DNA of 64,000 nt from Beaufortia kweichowensis. Taxonomy: Eukaryota; Chordata; Actinopteri; Cypriniformes; Gastromyzontidae. The position numbers and the translations under genes were made by a program. The stretch is taken from assembly GCA_019155185.1 (NCBI GenBank), contig CM032801.1, positions 18,587,046-18,651,045 on the forward strand, in the 5' to 3' direction. The notes beneath the pieces are model-generated. The model saw only the letters and a list, made by a program, of their open reading frames with translations. It was not told the DNA's origin and did not search any database. This document shows, in pieces, positions 55,071-64,000 of the stretch (positions within the stretch are counted from its first letter, which is position 1; each line of letters starts with the position of its first letter).

Positions 55071-56829
55071 TGTAGAGACTTGGCCGGGCCAAATGTTGGA
55101 TTTCTTTAAGGGATCATAAAGTTACAACAAACAACAAATTCCTAGGGAGTCAACACCAGAACCCCTTTGGCTCAGAAAGTCTGGGTTAAGTGATGACCTG
55201 CCGGTTGTTACTTAACTTAGGAGGACAGTTATGGTACCTCTCTGGCCTTCCCCAGAGGGTGACCCCCAGCTCAACTCCTGAGATTCTCCAGGCCCCTGGA
55301 GATTTGCAGAGAGGACTAGAGAAGTACATTCCAAACACCTCAAAGAGACTCTCTAGGATGAGCGGGACTAAACTGCCCAATTTGTATCTATATATATATA
55401 TCTATGAGTGTATTCCTCCATAATCACTTGATACCCTGCCATAGTTATTGCATGCATTTCAGTGTCATTTGAAGTTTAACTGTTATTTCATGGCAGATGA
55501 ATGAATAACTATTGTTCTTACTTCACTTCTCTTTCGTGTGTGGTATCAAAATGATCCACAAATTATTTCCTAAATAATGATGCACAGTACATAGTCATGG
55601 CGTGCATCATACTCAATTTACAATAAGTTTATGTGTTCGGTGCAAACGGGACATAAACCGTATACCTGTGTAAATCATTTGTCACAAAGAAGGACAAGGA
55701 GATTTCTCCCGCCAACCAACCGTCCTTTTGCCATTGGTCAAAAGACCTGACATGTATGACAGCTGTGCAATTTTAAGACCACAATGCATCGGACAACTCT
55801 TTGCTCAGAAACTTGGGATCTCTCAAAACTTCGTGGGACCTGCCCTTCTTCAGGACAGCTTTTCCGGCAATCTTACTTGGCAGACTTCCGACACTTCTGT
55901 CATAAACTTCGGCTCTCCGAACGGACCTTCGCGAATCCACCGACACTCTCTCTCTCTTTCTCCAAGCACCAGGATTCTTGCCGACGCAACTAACTGTTCA
56001 ATGCAAGTATCACAATTCAACAGCTTTAAGCATTGCCCTTGGCTACCAAGGTGAACTTTGTAGAGAAAAACCCGGTGGTTGTGTCCTGCTGATTTAATAT
56101 GCCATTCTTTACTCTTTACTCTAATTTTTCTATGCTTTATCTTGTATGAATGTGTATGTGTTTTGTGTTGTTAATCGATATCATATTTCCGTAGCTTAGT
56201 CAATAAATATTCATTTGTATTCACTCATGATTGTCTCTGCTTAATGCTCATAACACATCCCTTAAACTGTGTGACCGGCTCTGTATGTATTACTGTATAG
56301 GCATGGACCGTTGTTAATCAAGGCCAGAAGAATAACGCCGTTTATTGTTACCAGGTAATGCTACAAAATACATATAGTTAATAATCTTTATCTGTAAAGT
56401 ATTTCCATTTGAGCCACAAGTAATTATAACCTGAAACTGAACCGTTTTTTAACAACACTCGTCTTTTAGTTTCACTATAACTAGTAGAGATGCTGGAGAG
56501 TGTTTAAATCAGTCATTCCCAAACTGTGGTCCATGGACCACTTAGTGAATCCATGAGGGTACTGCAGGTGGTCCGTGGGAAAGGCAAAATAAAATAATAT
56601 TTTACCTTCATTTTACCAGGAAATTCCCATAAAAAAAAAAATTAAAAGAATATGTAGGCCTATATTGATATAACATTTGCATTCAATTGTCAAGTTATTG
56701 TCGCGATTACTAAAATAGGCCAGTGGTGTTCGCCCGTGATGTTCAAGTTCGGTGTCAAATTAACCTGATTAGGCCCTTTCGGTCACATGAGTAAATAAAT
56801 AAATTAAATATGTGGCAGCCATTGTGCAG

Positions 56830-57233
56830 TGCTATTTACGGATCGCATAGGCTTCGCCAAGCACTCACCTCTGCTTGCACCCAATTCCAATCGCAACGCT
56901 CCCCATCTCCGAATTCTGATCACCACCACTCTGACCGTCATCACCACACGCGTGTATAAAGGACACTCACCCCTACCAGTCACCGTCCAGTCTAAACTTT
57001 TTGTTACCCGGACTCTTACCTGTGTTTACTCTAACTGCCAGTGGATTCATCTTTCGTCTCATCTTCTTCATCGTCTTTCGTCTTCTGTGTTCCCCATCTA
57101 CTCATCGGCTCTTTCAAGGACAGTATTCATTTAAGTTACATTCCTGTTTTGGAGTTATCCATTTGTGTTTGTTTTCATTAAAGATACCTTTTGTTTTGCA
57201 TCCGCTGACTCCGTCCCTTCTGTTCTGGTGACA
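56830..57233 (+). repeat. 5' LTR of the gypsy element
   Basis: It is about 404 bases and differs from the 3' LTR mostly by 1-3-base indels. TATAAA lies at 56,955-56,960. It ends ...TTCTGGTGACA, then the internal region starts GAAGACTGGACC. The first about 20 bases differ from the 3' LTR, so the exact start is uncertain. Confidence 0.88.
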
Positions 57234-57253
57234 GAAGACTGGACCACCAACAT

Positions 57254-58110
57254 AATGGAGTCAGTCGGATGCTTTCCGGATTTATTTGGCGGCTCGTCAA
57301 GCCTTCCCCAGCTCCACCACCACTCCACCGCACCTAGCACTACCGTCAACCTCCTCCCTCTCCGGTGGTGATCAAGCGAGTCCCATGGCCCAACCAAGCC
57401 CTTCTCTGGTAATGCAGGAGGATTGCAGCGGGTTTTGTTGCAGTGCTCTCTAGCCATCGAGATGCAGCCTCACCTGTACACCACTGGAGCGTCTCAAAGT
57501 TCTGGCCTCGTCATCCAACATTTATCGGTAAGGCGGCTCCAATGGGCTACCCTCTTTGGATTCAAGAACATCCCATAACACTCTCTCTGTCCAGTTTTAT
57601 GAATCATTTCAGAGATGTCTTTGGTAAACCCGTTTGGGGCGCCTCCGTGGGTGAACAACTGTATCAGCTGAAACAAGGGTGCAGCCCATCAGCGATACGC
57701 ATTACAATTTGGGACTCTGGCTTCCAAAAGCGGCTGGAGCAGTGGAGCTGCTCACTGCATATCGCCAAGGCTTGAATCCCCAGGTGAGGTTGCAACTGGC
57801 CATATATGATGATGATATGGATCTCAATCAATTTATTCAGCTATCCATCCGAGCGGCTACTTTCGTATCCAACTATGTCGCGAGTCTCAACCTGGAAAAA
57901 CCAGCTCGCTGCCTTCCCTCCTCCCGCCAGCTACAGTCAGCCCTCCAGAACCAGTGGCGAAGAGCCTATGCAACCCATTACTTCTAGACTGTCCTTCTCC
58001 AGAACGTCATCGCCATGGCGAATCAGCTCTGCCGCTTTACTGCGGAGGTCGGGGCCGCGTCATCTCAAGCGTGCCCCGTTGACCAGCAACGGCAAATGGT
58101 GAGTGCAGCC
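57254..58110 (+). pseudogene. Gypsy Gag
   Basis: It opens with ATG at 57,255 (MESVGCFPDLFGGSSSLPQL). Later frames contain KAAGAVELLTAYRQGLNPQV and RLQLAIYDDDMDLNQFIQLS, the capsid end. At about 58,030-58,070 a knuckle-like LYCGGRGRVISSVPR appears in which the expected second Cys and His ligands are not kept. There are several frameshifts. Confidence 0.8.
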
Positions 58111-58179
58111 ATTCCCAATAGTGAAAATCTAAAACCTCTTACCACTATTGTATCCCTTACTGCCTTCTCTACCTCCTTT

Positions 58180-58720
58180 TCAGTTTCCAGCCCTCCTCGA
58201 CTCCGGGTGAGGCCCGTGCAACTTCATCTCTGGCTCCCTCTGCGGCAACTCAAACTCAAGGCGTCCGTTATACCCACCTCGTACCAAATCTGCTCCATAG
58301 CAGGATCCCCAGTTAGCCGGCAGCCGGTGACACGCAGGGACGGAATCCATCAGCCTCACCCGTAGAGGGTGTTGCACTCTGAAGTGATTTCCCTGCTGGT
58401 TCTGGAGGACTCCACCGCTGGCGTAGTTCTTGAGAGCCCTTGGTTAGAGAAGCACCATCCTATCCTCTCCTGGAGAACTGGTGAAGTCCTGGAAGTGGGG
58501 CGACCATTGTTTTCAAACCTGTCTCTTATCCCCGTCCGTGTCCAGCTCCAAAGTGACAACACTGAACTTCCCCTATGCTCCACATCCGTTTGAAAAGCCC
58601 TGGAGAGAGGAGGTCAGGTGGACATTCAGAAGACTTCACGCCCACTTCAGTGGCGTGTTCTGCCCCAGGAGAGCCTCCCAACTACCTCCACATGCGGCCA
58701 TGGGACTGTCGCGATCGATC
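58180..58720 (+). pseudogene. Gypsy protease and inter-domain region
   Basis: FPALLDSG (about 58,188-58,211) is the D-S-G active-site motif of gypsy aspartic protease. Next come SLLVLEDSTAGVVLESPWLE and HHPILSWRTGEVLE, the usual segment before RT. The frame is lost between the parts. Confidence 0.75.
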
Positions 58721-59560
58721 TGTTTCGGGTGAGCCAGTGCCAAAGGGCGAGCATCTATCCTCTTTCCATCCCGGAGGAGAAGGCCATGGAGGATTACATT
58801 CACGGGCTTAGCCCAAGGTTACGATTCGTCCATCTACTTCCCCTGCTGCTTGAGTTTCTTCTTTGTGGCCAAGAAAGCTTGGCGGACTTCGACCCTGCAT
58901 AGATTACGGAGCCCTCAACAAGATTACAGTAAAGTTCAGGTATCCCCTTCCTCTCGTCCCAGCAGCATTGGAACAGCTCCGAGGGTGCCACTATCTTCAC
59001 CAAGTTGGACCTCCATGGCGCTTACAACCTCATTGAATTCGTGAAGGGGATGAATGGAAAAGCCGCCGTCGCCACACCCACTGGACACTCACGAATACCT
59101 GGTCATGCGTATGGACTGGCCAGCGCCCTTCCGTCTTCAAGACTTTATCCATGAGGTGCTCGGGAGTTTCTTCATAAATCTGTACTTTCGTGTATATTGA
59201 TGACATCCTGATCTACTCCGGGGTTTGGCGAACATAAGCCAACGTGGCGAGGAGGTCCTAGGCGCCTGAGGGTATCAGCTCTTCCTCAAGGCTGAAATGC
59301 TCCTTCCATCTTCCCTCAGTGCAGTTCCTTGGTTATAACATCAACAGTAGTGGCATCCAAATGGCCGAGAGGAAAGTCACTGCCATCACCTCTTGGCCAC
59401 TCCTACCACCATCAAAGAACTCCAGCTTTCTTGGGTTTGCGAACTTTTACCGGTTCATCAGTAACTTCAGTTCCATTGCCCATCCTCTCACTAACCTGCT
59501 GAAGGGAGCACCAAGCATCTCCCCTGGACACCAGCAGCTGCAAAAGCCTTTCAGGGTTGA
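58720..59560 (+). pseudogene. Gypsy reverse transcriptase
   Basis: Blocks in shifting frames are IYPLSIPEEKAMEDYI, FFFVAKK, TIFTKLDLHGAYNLI (motif A Asp, about 58,990-59,035), VYIDDILIYSG (59,190-59,222, catalytic DD) and VQFLGYNINSSGIQM with FLGFANFYRFISNFS. The YIDD box itself is intact, but at least five frameshifts prevent a product. Confidence 0.9.
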
Positions 59561-60000
59561 AGGGCGCCTTTGTAACTGCTCCTCTCCTAGTTCATCCTGA
59601 TCCCAGTAAGCCCTTCATCGTAGAGGTCGACGCCTCAGCTACTGGAGTAGGAACAGTATTGTCTCAGCAGCAGGGGAACCTAGTCGCCTCCACCCATGTG
59701 CCTTCTTCTCCCGCAGAACTCAGCCCGGCGGAAGCCAACTCACGATATCGAACAGAGAACTCCTTGCCATCAAGCTTGCCCTGGAAGAATGGGAGACGGT
59801 GGCTCGGGGGCTCATCACCCCTTCCAGGTATTCACCGACCATAAGAACCTAGAATATATTCGTGCTGCCAAGCGCCTTAACCCCAGACAGGCCAGATGGG
59901 CCTATTCTTCACCGGTTCGACTTCTCATCTCTTATCGCCCTGGTTCCAAGAATTCAAAAGCTGATGCTCTGTCGCGCGTATCCCTCAACCCTAGAGAGTA
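59560..60000 (+). pseudogene. Gypsy RNase H
   Basis: VEVDASATGVGTVLSQQQGN carries the first Asp. FTDHKNLEYIRAAKRLNPRQ carries the later TDH-K region, and SYRPGSKNSKADALSRVS is the end of the domain. Two frame changes occur (about 59,690 and 59,810). Confidence 0.9.
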
Positions 60001-60169
60001 GCGAGGTCCCGAACCCATTGTTCCTGAACCACTGGTCGTAAGTCCCATCACTTGGGAAGAAGAGACCTCCCTCGGCCAATGCTCCACCTCAAGCTCCGTC
60101 GGGCTGCCCACCTGGATTACAATATCTCCTCGTCGTCAGCGTACCTCCATCATCCACATGACTCACTCG

Positions 60170-60950
60170 TCAGCCTGGCACTGGCCACCCAGGGCCAATG
60201 AGACTCTCTCAGCTCCTGAAGGGCTTGCGCTTCTGGTGGCCCAACATGGCCCGTCGGCGTCCAGAAGATCGTGGCGGGGTTGCCAGGAGTGTGCCGTAGC
60301 CAAGGTCCCTCGCCACCTACCTGCTGGTAAGCTCCACCCGCTGCCCGTTCCTCAATCAGCTTCCTGGTCACACCTAGGGGTGGACTTCATCACTGACCTA
60401 CCCCCTCAATAACTGTACATGTATCTTCATCGTAGTAGACAGATTCTCCAAATCCTGTAGATTAATACCTTTGAGGAGGTTTGCCCACGGCCATGGCGAC
60501 TACTGAGACTCTCTTCAATCATGTGTTCAGGTACTTTGGTATTCCAGAAGATATTGTGTCAGACAGAGGTCCACAGTTTATCTCACGTGTATGGAAAGCA
60601 TTCTTCTCCCTCCTAGGTGTGACCATCAGTCTGTCATCTGGGTACCATCCTCAAACCAGCGGGCGAGGCGGAAAGAAAGGTCCAGGAGATCAGCAGGTAT
60701 TTCTGGGACCTACTGCAGTGACCAGCAGGACTCCTGGAGCCAGTATCTCGGCTGGGCAGAATATGCCCCAGAACTCCCTTAGCCAGCCCTCTACTAATCT
60801 TACTCCTTTCCAGTGTGTCCTGGGGTACCAACCCCTATGTTCCCTTGGTCAGGTGAACCTTCAGATGTCCCAGCCGTGGATTACTGGTTCCGGCAGAGCG
60901 AGAGAGTCTGGGACTCAGCTCATCACCACCTCCAGCGTGCAGTGAATGCG
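60170..60950 (+). pseudogene. Gypsy integrase
   Basis: CQECAVAKVPRHLPAGKL (the CxxC end of the HHCC zinc domain), then WSHLGVDFITDLPP (first catalytic Asp, about 60,370-60,405). After a shift come FRYFGIPEDIVSDRGPQFIS (second Asp) and SSGYHPQTSG, after which a frameshift removes the catalytic Glu context. The frame continues with remnants to about 60,950. Confidence 0.88.
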
Positions 60951-61199
60951 GCGCGGGCTGACAGCCAACCTTCGCAGCTCTGATGCTCCTGTCTACCAAC
61001 CAGGGCAAAAGGTATGGCTGTCCACCAGAGATATTCGTCTGCGCGTCTGCCCTGCCAGCTGAGTCCCGATTCATTGGTCCCTTTTCCATCATCCAACGAA
61101 TCAACCCTGTCACCTACAAGCTCCGTTTACCGCTGAGTACGCCGCATACACCCTACTTTTCACGTGTCCCTATTAAAACCTCACCATCCCCTCTGTTCT

Positions 61200-61380
61200 T
61201 CCCTCCACAGGAGCCTGGCGTGGAACCCCCTCCCTTTGGTACTGGAAGAAGGGACAGTATATGCGGTCAAAGACATCCTGGACTCCGCGCCGTGGTGGGA
61301 GGTTGGAGTACCTAGTTGACTGGGAGAGGCTCACGGGCCTGAGGGCGGTCATGGGTTCCACGAGATGACATACTTGACCC
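61200..61380 (+). pseudogene. Chromodomain at the end of the gypsy pol
   Basis: VYAVKDILDS (about 61,258) is followed after a 1-base shift by RGGRLEYLVDWERL. Together they show the hydrophobic/aromatic pattern of chromodomains (Y-A-V-x-x-I-L ... Y-L-V-x-W). This makes the element a chromovirus, a lineage that can target heterochromatin through this domain (established knowledge). Confidence 0.8.
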
Positions 61381-61501
61381 GGCCTTGCTACACACCTTCC
61401 ACTCTCTGCACCCTGACAGACCGGCCCTCGTGGAAGAGGGGGACGACCACTGCGCGGCCGGGGTCCCCGGCCCTCTGGGGCCGGGCGTGGGGAGAGGGTA
61501 C

Positions 61502-61894
61502 TGTTCTGGATACGCCAGGCTTCGCCAAGCACTCACTCACAACGCACCCAATCACTGGGCGCTCCCCATCTCGGAATTCTGATCACCACCACCTGACCGT
61601 CATCACCACCACGTGTATAAGCGGACACTCACCCCTCTACCAGTCACCGTCCAGTCTAAACTTTTGTTACCGGACTCTTACCTGTGTATTTACTCTAACT
61701 GCCAAGTGGATTCATCTTCGTCTCATCTTCTTCATCGTCTTCTCGTCTTCTGTGTTCCCATCTACTCATCGGCTCTTTCAAGGACAGTATTCATTTAAGT
61801 TACATTCCTGTTTTGAGTTATCCATTTGTGTTTGTTTTCATTAAAGATACCTTTGTTTTGCATCCGCTGACTCCGTCCCTTCTGTTCGGTGACA
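61502..61894 (+). repeat. 3' LTR of the gypsy element
   Basis: It begins TGTTCTGGATACGCCAGGC and ends TTCGGTGACA. It aligns with the 5' LTR along its whole length. The small indels (for example gttttgg versus gttttg) give a rough, error-prone measure of age. Confidence 0.92.
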
Positions 61895-62131
61895 AGTAAA
61901 CTTTCTTTTCACAAGCCTGTTGCACACTGATGTGATGACTAGTTATAGTAGTGCTTGTAAGCCTATTTAGAGGTGCGGATTAATTCAGGTAAGTCTGTGT
62001 GTAGACATTTTATTATGTGTGTTATGAGGTGGTCCGCAAAATTTTTTGATTACAAATAGTGGTCCACACACACAAAAAGTTTGAAAAACCCTGGTTTAAA
62101 TAACACCATCCCCACAGAATCACTACAAGGG

Positions 62132-62358
62132 TGTGAATGAAATTGAATGCGGGCGGCAACCGGTAGCCAATGGAGAGAGATGAAAAGAGGTGGGACGTGC
62201 TCTTTAGGGTTCCTGAAAAACAAGTCTTGCTGCTGCGTTCTGTATCATCTGAAGTGGTTTGATTGCTCGTGCAGGAAGACCGGCTAGAAGATAGTCCAAC
62301 AGTCCAGTCTAGAAATTACCAGGGATTGAACTAGAAGTTGGGCGGCGTGTTCTGTGAG
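62132..62358 (-). pseudogene. LINE RT C-terminal region, other half of the split LINE
   Basis: The minus strand reads LLAGLPARAIKPLQMIQNAA followed by ARLVFQEP and then, shifted, HLSPLAT. This is the conserved stretch found about 60-80 residues before the C-terminal tail seen at 54,831-55,070. The two halves are separated only by the LTR/hAT/gypsy nest. Confidence 0.85.
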
Positions 62359-62363
62359 ATATT

Positions 62364-62640
62364 CAATTCAATTCAATTTTATTTGTATAGCGCTTTTTCA
62401 CATAGGTCATTGTATCAAAGCAGCTTTACATGTATTGACAGATAGCAGTCAGTGGTCAGGGATTCAAAAAAACTCTTTAAGAGAGAAAAAACCCTGACAT
62501 GGCGATGTTATAGTTGCAATCCGTAGCATGTGCAATCGAAATAGAGGACACAAATTGCCATTGATAGCATCTATAATTCGCTATGCAGTTTACAGGATAC
62601 AGATATTATAAGATACAAAAATTCACTTTAAGAGAGTGAA
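62364..62640. repeat. Teleost interspersed repeat with ATTTGTATAGCGC end, left part
   Basis: It starts attcaattcaattcaat and TTTATTTGTATAGCGC, as at 42,149, and shares about 140 bases with that copy (agcagctttacatgta, tcagtggtcagg, actctttaagagag). It then diverges. I take it as the end of the same LINE-type family. Confidence 0.85.
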
Positions 62641-62689
62641 AAAATTGTTATATGTTAAGTATAATGTAGGTAGATTTAATTTTAATTTA

Positions 62690-63587
62690 ACAGGGTGTAT
62701 GGTATATTTTATGATATATGCATATGATTATATGAAATATTTTATATGCACATGGTATATTTGTATTATGTATTTATTTGGATTATTTTATTTTATTGTT
62801 GTCATATGTATTCTCACAACTGTGACAACACAGGCAAAGCAGAACCAATTGTATGCACATGCTTTAACATATTTATAACCCTGTTATGCTGATTTGGAAA
62901 AAAGTGAATTAAGAGGTCAAGGTCTTTTTTTACTCTTTCTATTCAAGCTATTTAAATGAATATGAAGGAGGCGTTTGGCCTGATACTCTTCTGAAGTGCC
63001 GTAGCATGATTTAGTCATGTGGTAATGAAACATAGTGACTTTATTTTAGTCATTGGGTAGCAGTAACTGAGAAACTGAATCATGAAACAGCACTCGGAGA
63101 AAGTGAGGGCATAACGCGTCTCAGAGGGGAATATGAAGAAGATTTTATTAATCTTAAAATGAAGGAATTGTGTACTAGTTATTCTACTATTAAAATATAA
63201 AGGAATCATGTATCGTTTTAACTTAAGTTATTACTTATTATAAGTTAATAACTTTAATAAGTCAACAGGTTGTCACATGTTTCTGTGCTGGAATGTCAAC
63301 AGGTTGTTACATATTTCTGTAGAGGCCAGTAAGGTCATCTGTTGGCGTTAGTTATTTTAGTTATATATTAGTTTTAACATTGGAAAATTCCAAAACCCCA
63401 GGCAAAACAAATAACATGTATGTGTGCAAACCAACCTATATAAACCCTGTTCAACCAAACAGCCCTCAGTTTCATCTAAAGATGGGCTCGGCTTGATTGT
63501 TTTCACAATAAAGTCTATTCTTTTGGCATCATAACCCAAAGACCTTTGAGTATTTCTTCAAAATTTGGAGATGGGGAATCCACAACA
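62690..63587 (+). mobile_element. Solo LTR, plus strand, inverted partner of 42.6-43.3 kb
   Basis: It ends GGAATCCACAACA at 63,587. TATATAAA lies at 63,437-63,444 and AATAAA at 63,507-63,512. It matches 42,598-43,316 in inverted orientation. The left edge is uncertain (62,640-62,690), and I found no target duplication. No coding region follows. Confidence 0.8.
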
Positions 63588-64000
63588 GGTGCAAGGAGGT
63601 TATCCTGAGTAGATCATTTAGCAGCACCAGGATGGGCATCAGGTGGGCAGGACTGTTATGAGCAGTGTTGTGCCAGCTGGAACTCATTCCTCGGGATACC
63701 TCGGAAAAGGCAGAGGGGGATAGAGAGAGCGAGAGAGAGAGAAAAGGAGGAGAGAGGGAGAGGGGACAAAACAGAGTAACATTAGCGTAGCGGCCGTTCA
63801 TATGTAAATGTAAGCAGTTATATGTGATATCACATGCAGTATGTAATATGTATGTGTGCCCAGTTCCGGTTGAGCTAACTATTGCGGCCTTGAGATTGCG
63901 GATCTGAGATTATGTGAATGCGTGGCTAAAGAGATAAGTCTTTAGTTTAATTTTAAACTGCTCAAGTGTGTCTGAGTCCCGAATATTGCTGGAAAGGTCA
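63588..64000. repeat. Teleost interspersed repeat, right part, with (GA)n tract
   Basis: Sequence such as gattgcggatctgagattat and ggctaaagagataagtcttt is a common teleost dispersed repeat as I recall it. It contains a GA-rich microsatellite at 63,717-63,768. It probably belongs to the repeat starting at 62,364 and is split from it by the LTR. It runs off the window end. Confidence 0.65.

Larger units (their letters stand above)
56830..61894 (+). mobile_element. Ty3/gypsy chromovirus with both LTRs, decayed
   Basis: The 5' LTR is 56,830-57,233 and the 3' LTR 61,502-61,894, both ending GTGACA. Internal order is gag, protease, RT, RNase H, integrase, chromodomain. Many 1-base indels and stops interrupt every domain. 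A GC-rich, purine-rich tract (ggggagagggta) precedes the 3' LTR. The target duplication is not clear. It lies entirely within the hAT element. Confidence 0.92.
56510..62093. mobile_element. hAT-type DNA transposon with an internal gypsy element, 8-bp TSD gtttaaat
   Basis: The left end CAGTCATTCCCAAACTGTGG and the right end, reversed, CAGGGTTTTTCAAACTTTTT share the CAG-n-n-n-TT...CAAACT pattern of hAT terminal inverted repeats, and both continue to tggaccac. The target duplication gtttaaat lies at 56,502-56,509 and 62,094-62,101. The hAT part (about 520 bases) has no transposase, so it was non-autonomous. The rest is a gypsy retrotransposon at 56,830-61,894. Copy A of the LTR shows the empty site at 26,455-26,462. 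Confidence 0.93.
55071..62127 (+). mobile_element. Long LTR copy C, solo, TSD aggg, interrupted by a hAT element
   Basis: It begins TGTAGAGACTT and ends AATCACTACA at 62,127. The target repeat aggg lies at 55,067-55,070 and at 62,128-62,131. The LTR itself is 55,071-56,509 plus 62,102-62,127 (about 1,465 bases); the interval is a hAT element. Copy A at 24,969-26,485 supplies the uninterrupted version. It splits a LINE whose frame continues on both sides. Confidence 0.9.

Noticed and set aside
57155..57457. Minus-strand ORF in the gypsy 5' region
   Set aside because: Antisense to the LTR and gag start; the sense frame explains the sequence.

Overview
This is a eukaryotic repeat landscape with no bacterial-style genes. 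The content points to a teleost fish, most likely an ostariophysan or cyprinid: teleost-type CR1/L2/Rex1-like LINEs, a DIRS element, BEL/Pao, a chromodomain Ty3/gypsy element, a retrovirus-like element with a tRNA-Trp primer site, a hAT element, and the teleost interspersed repeat whose end carries 'ATTTGTATAGCGC'. That assignment is inference. I could not identify a conserved host gene. The only host-like candidate is a set of short exon-like segments at 51.6-53.2 kb.

Layout. (1) 1-20,283: an uninterrupted AT-rich satellite of about 230-300 bp monomers (commonly about 260). Each monomer is itself a degenerate dimer of about 127 bp half-units, and blocks of monomers are reshuffled in a mosaic higher-order pattern. 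(2) 20,284-31,813: an island of nested retroelements inside the satellite. It holds a 5'-truncated minus-strand LINE broken by LTRs, three plus-strand LTRs of related type, then a decayed minus-strand endogenous retrovirus (integrase, RNase H, RT, protease, gag, leader, PBS, LTR). A 1,517-bp solo LTR sits in the retrovirus pol gene and minisatellites sit between its gag pieces. (3) 31,814-34,710: a second, more divergent satellite block. (4) 34,711-42,148: a DIRS gag remnant, an L1-clade LINE remnant, an internally deleted minus-strand LTR element (3' LTR, polypurine tract, zinc-knuckle Gag) and a plus-strand LTR-like block. (5) 42,149-46,990: a minus-strand L2/CR1-like LINE split by a solo LTR and by a truncated LTR element with a GC-rich tandem array and a repeat-rich Gag-like ORF. 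(6) 47,150-50,921: a minus-strand BEL/Pao element (LTR, tRNA-Tyr-type PBS, gag, protease, partial RT). (7) 50,922-54,548: low-repeat sequence with exon-like ORFs, a perfect hairpin, a solo LTR with a 5-bp target duplication and a partial long LTR. (8) 54,549-62,358: a four-level nest, with a LINE interrupted by a solo LTR (TSD aggg), which is interrupted by a hAT element (8-bp TSD gtttaaat), which contains a Ty3/gypsy chromovirus with both LTRs. (9) 62,364-64,000: a teleost interspersed repeat split by another LTR that is the inverted partner of the LTR at 42.6-43.3 kb.

All coding remnants carry stops and frameshifts, so I call them pseudogenes. The nest order gives a relative chronology: satellite, then LINE, then solo LTRs, then hAT and gypsy. 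Bursts of 1-3 base indels between otherwise near-identical satellite copies suggest that part of the apparent decay may be consensus error in the assembly. Open reading frames inside the satellite are by-products of the repeat and are not annotated as genes.
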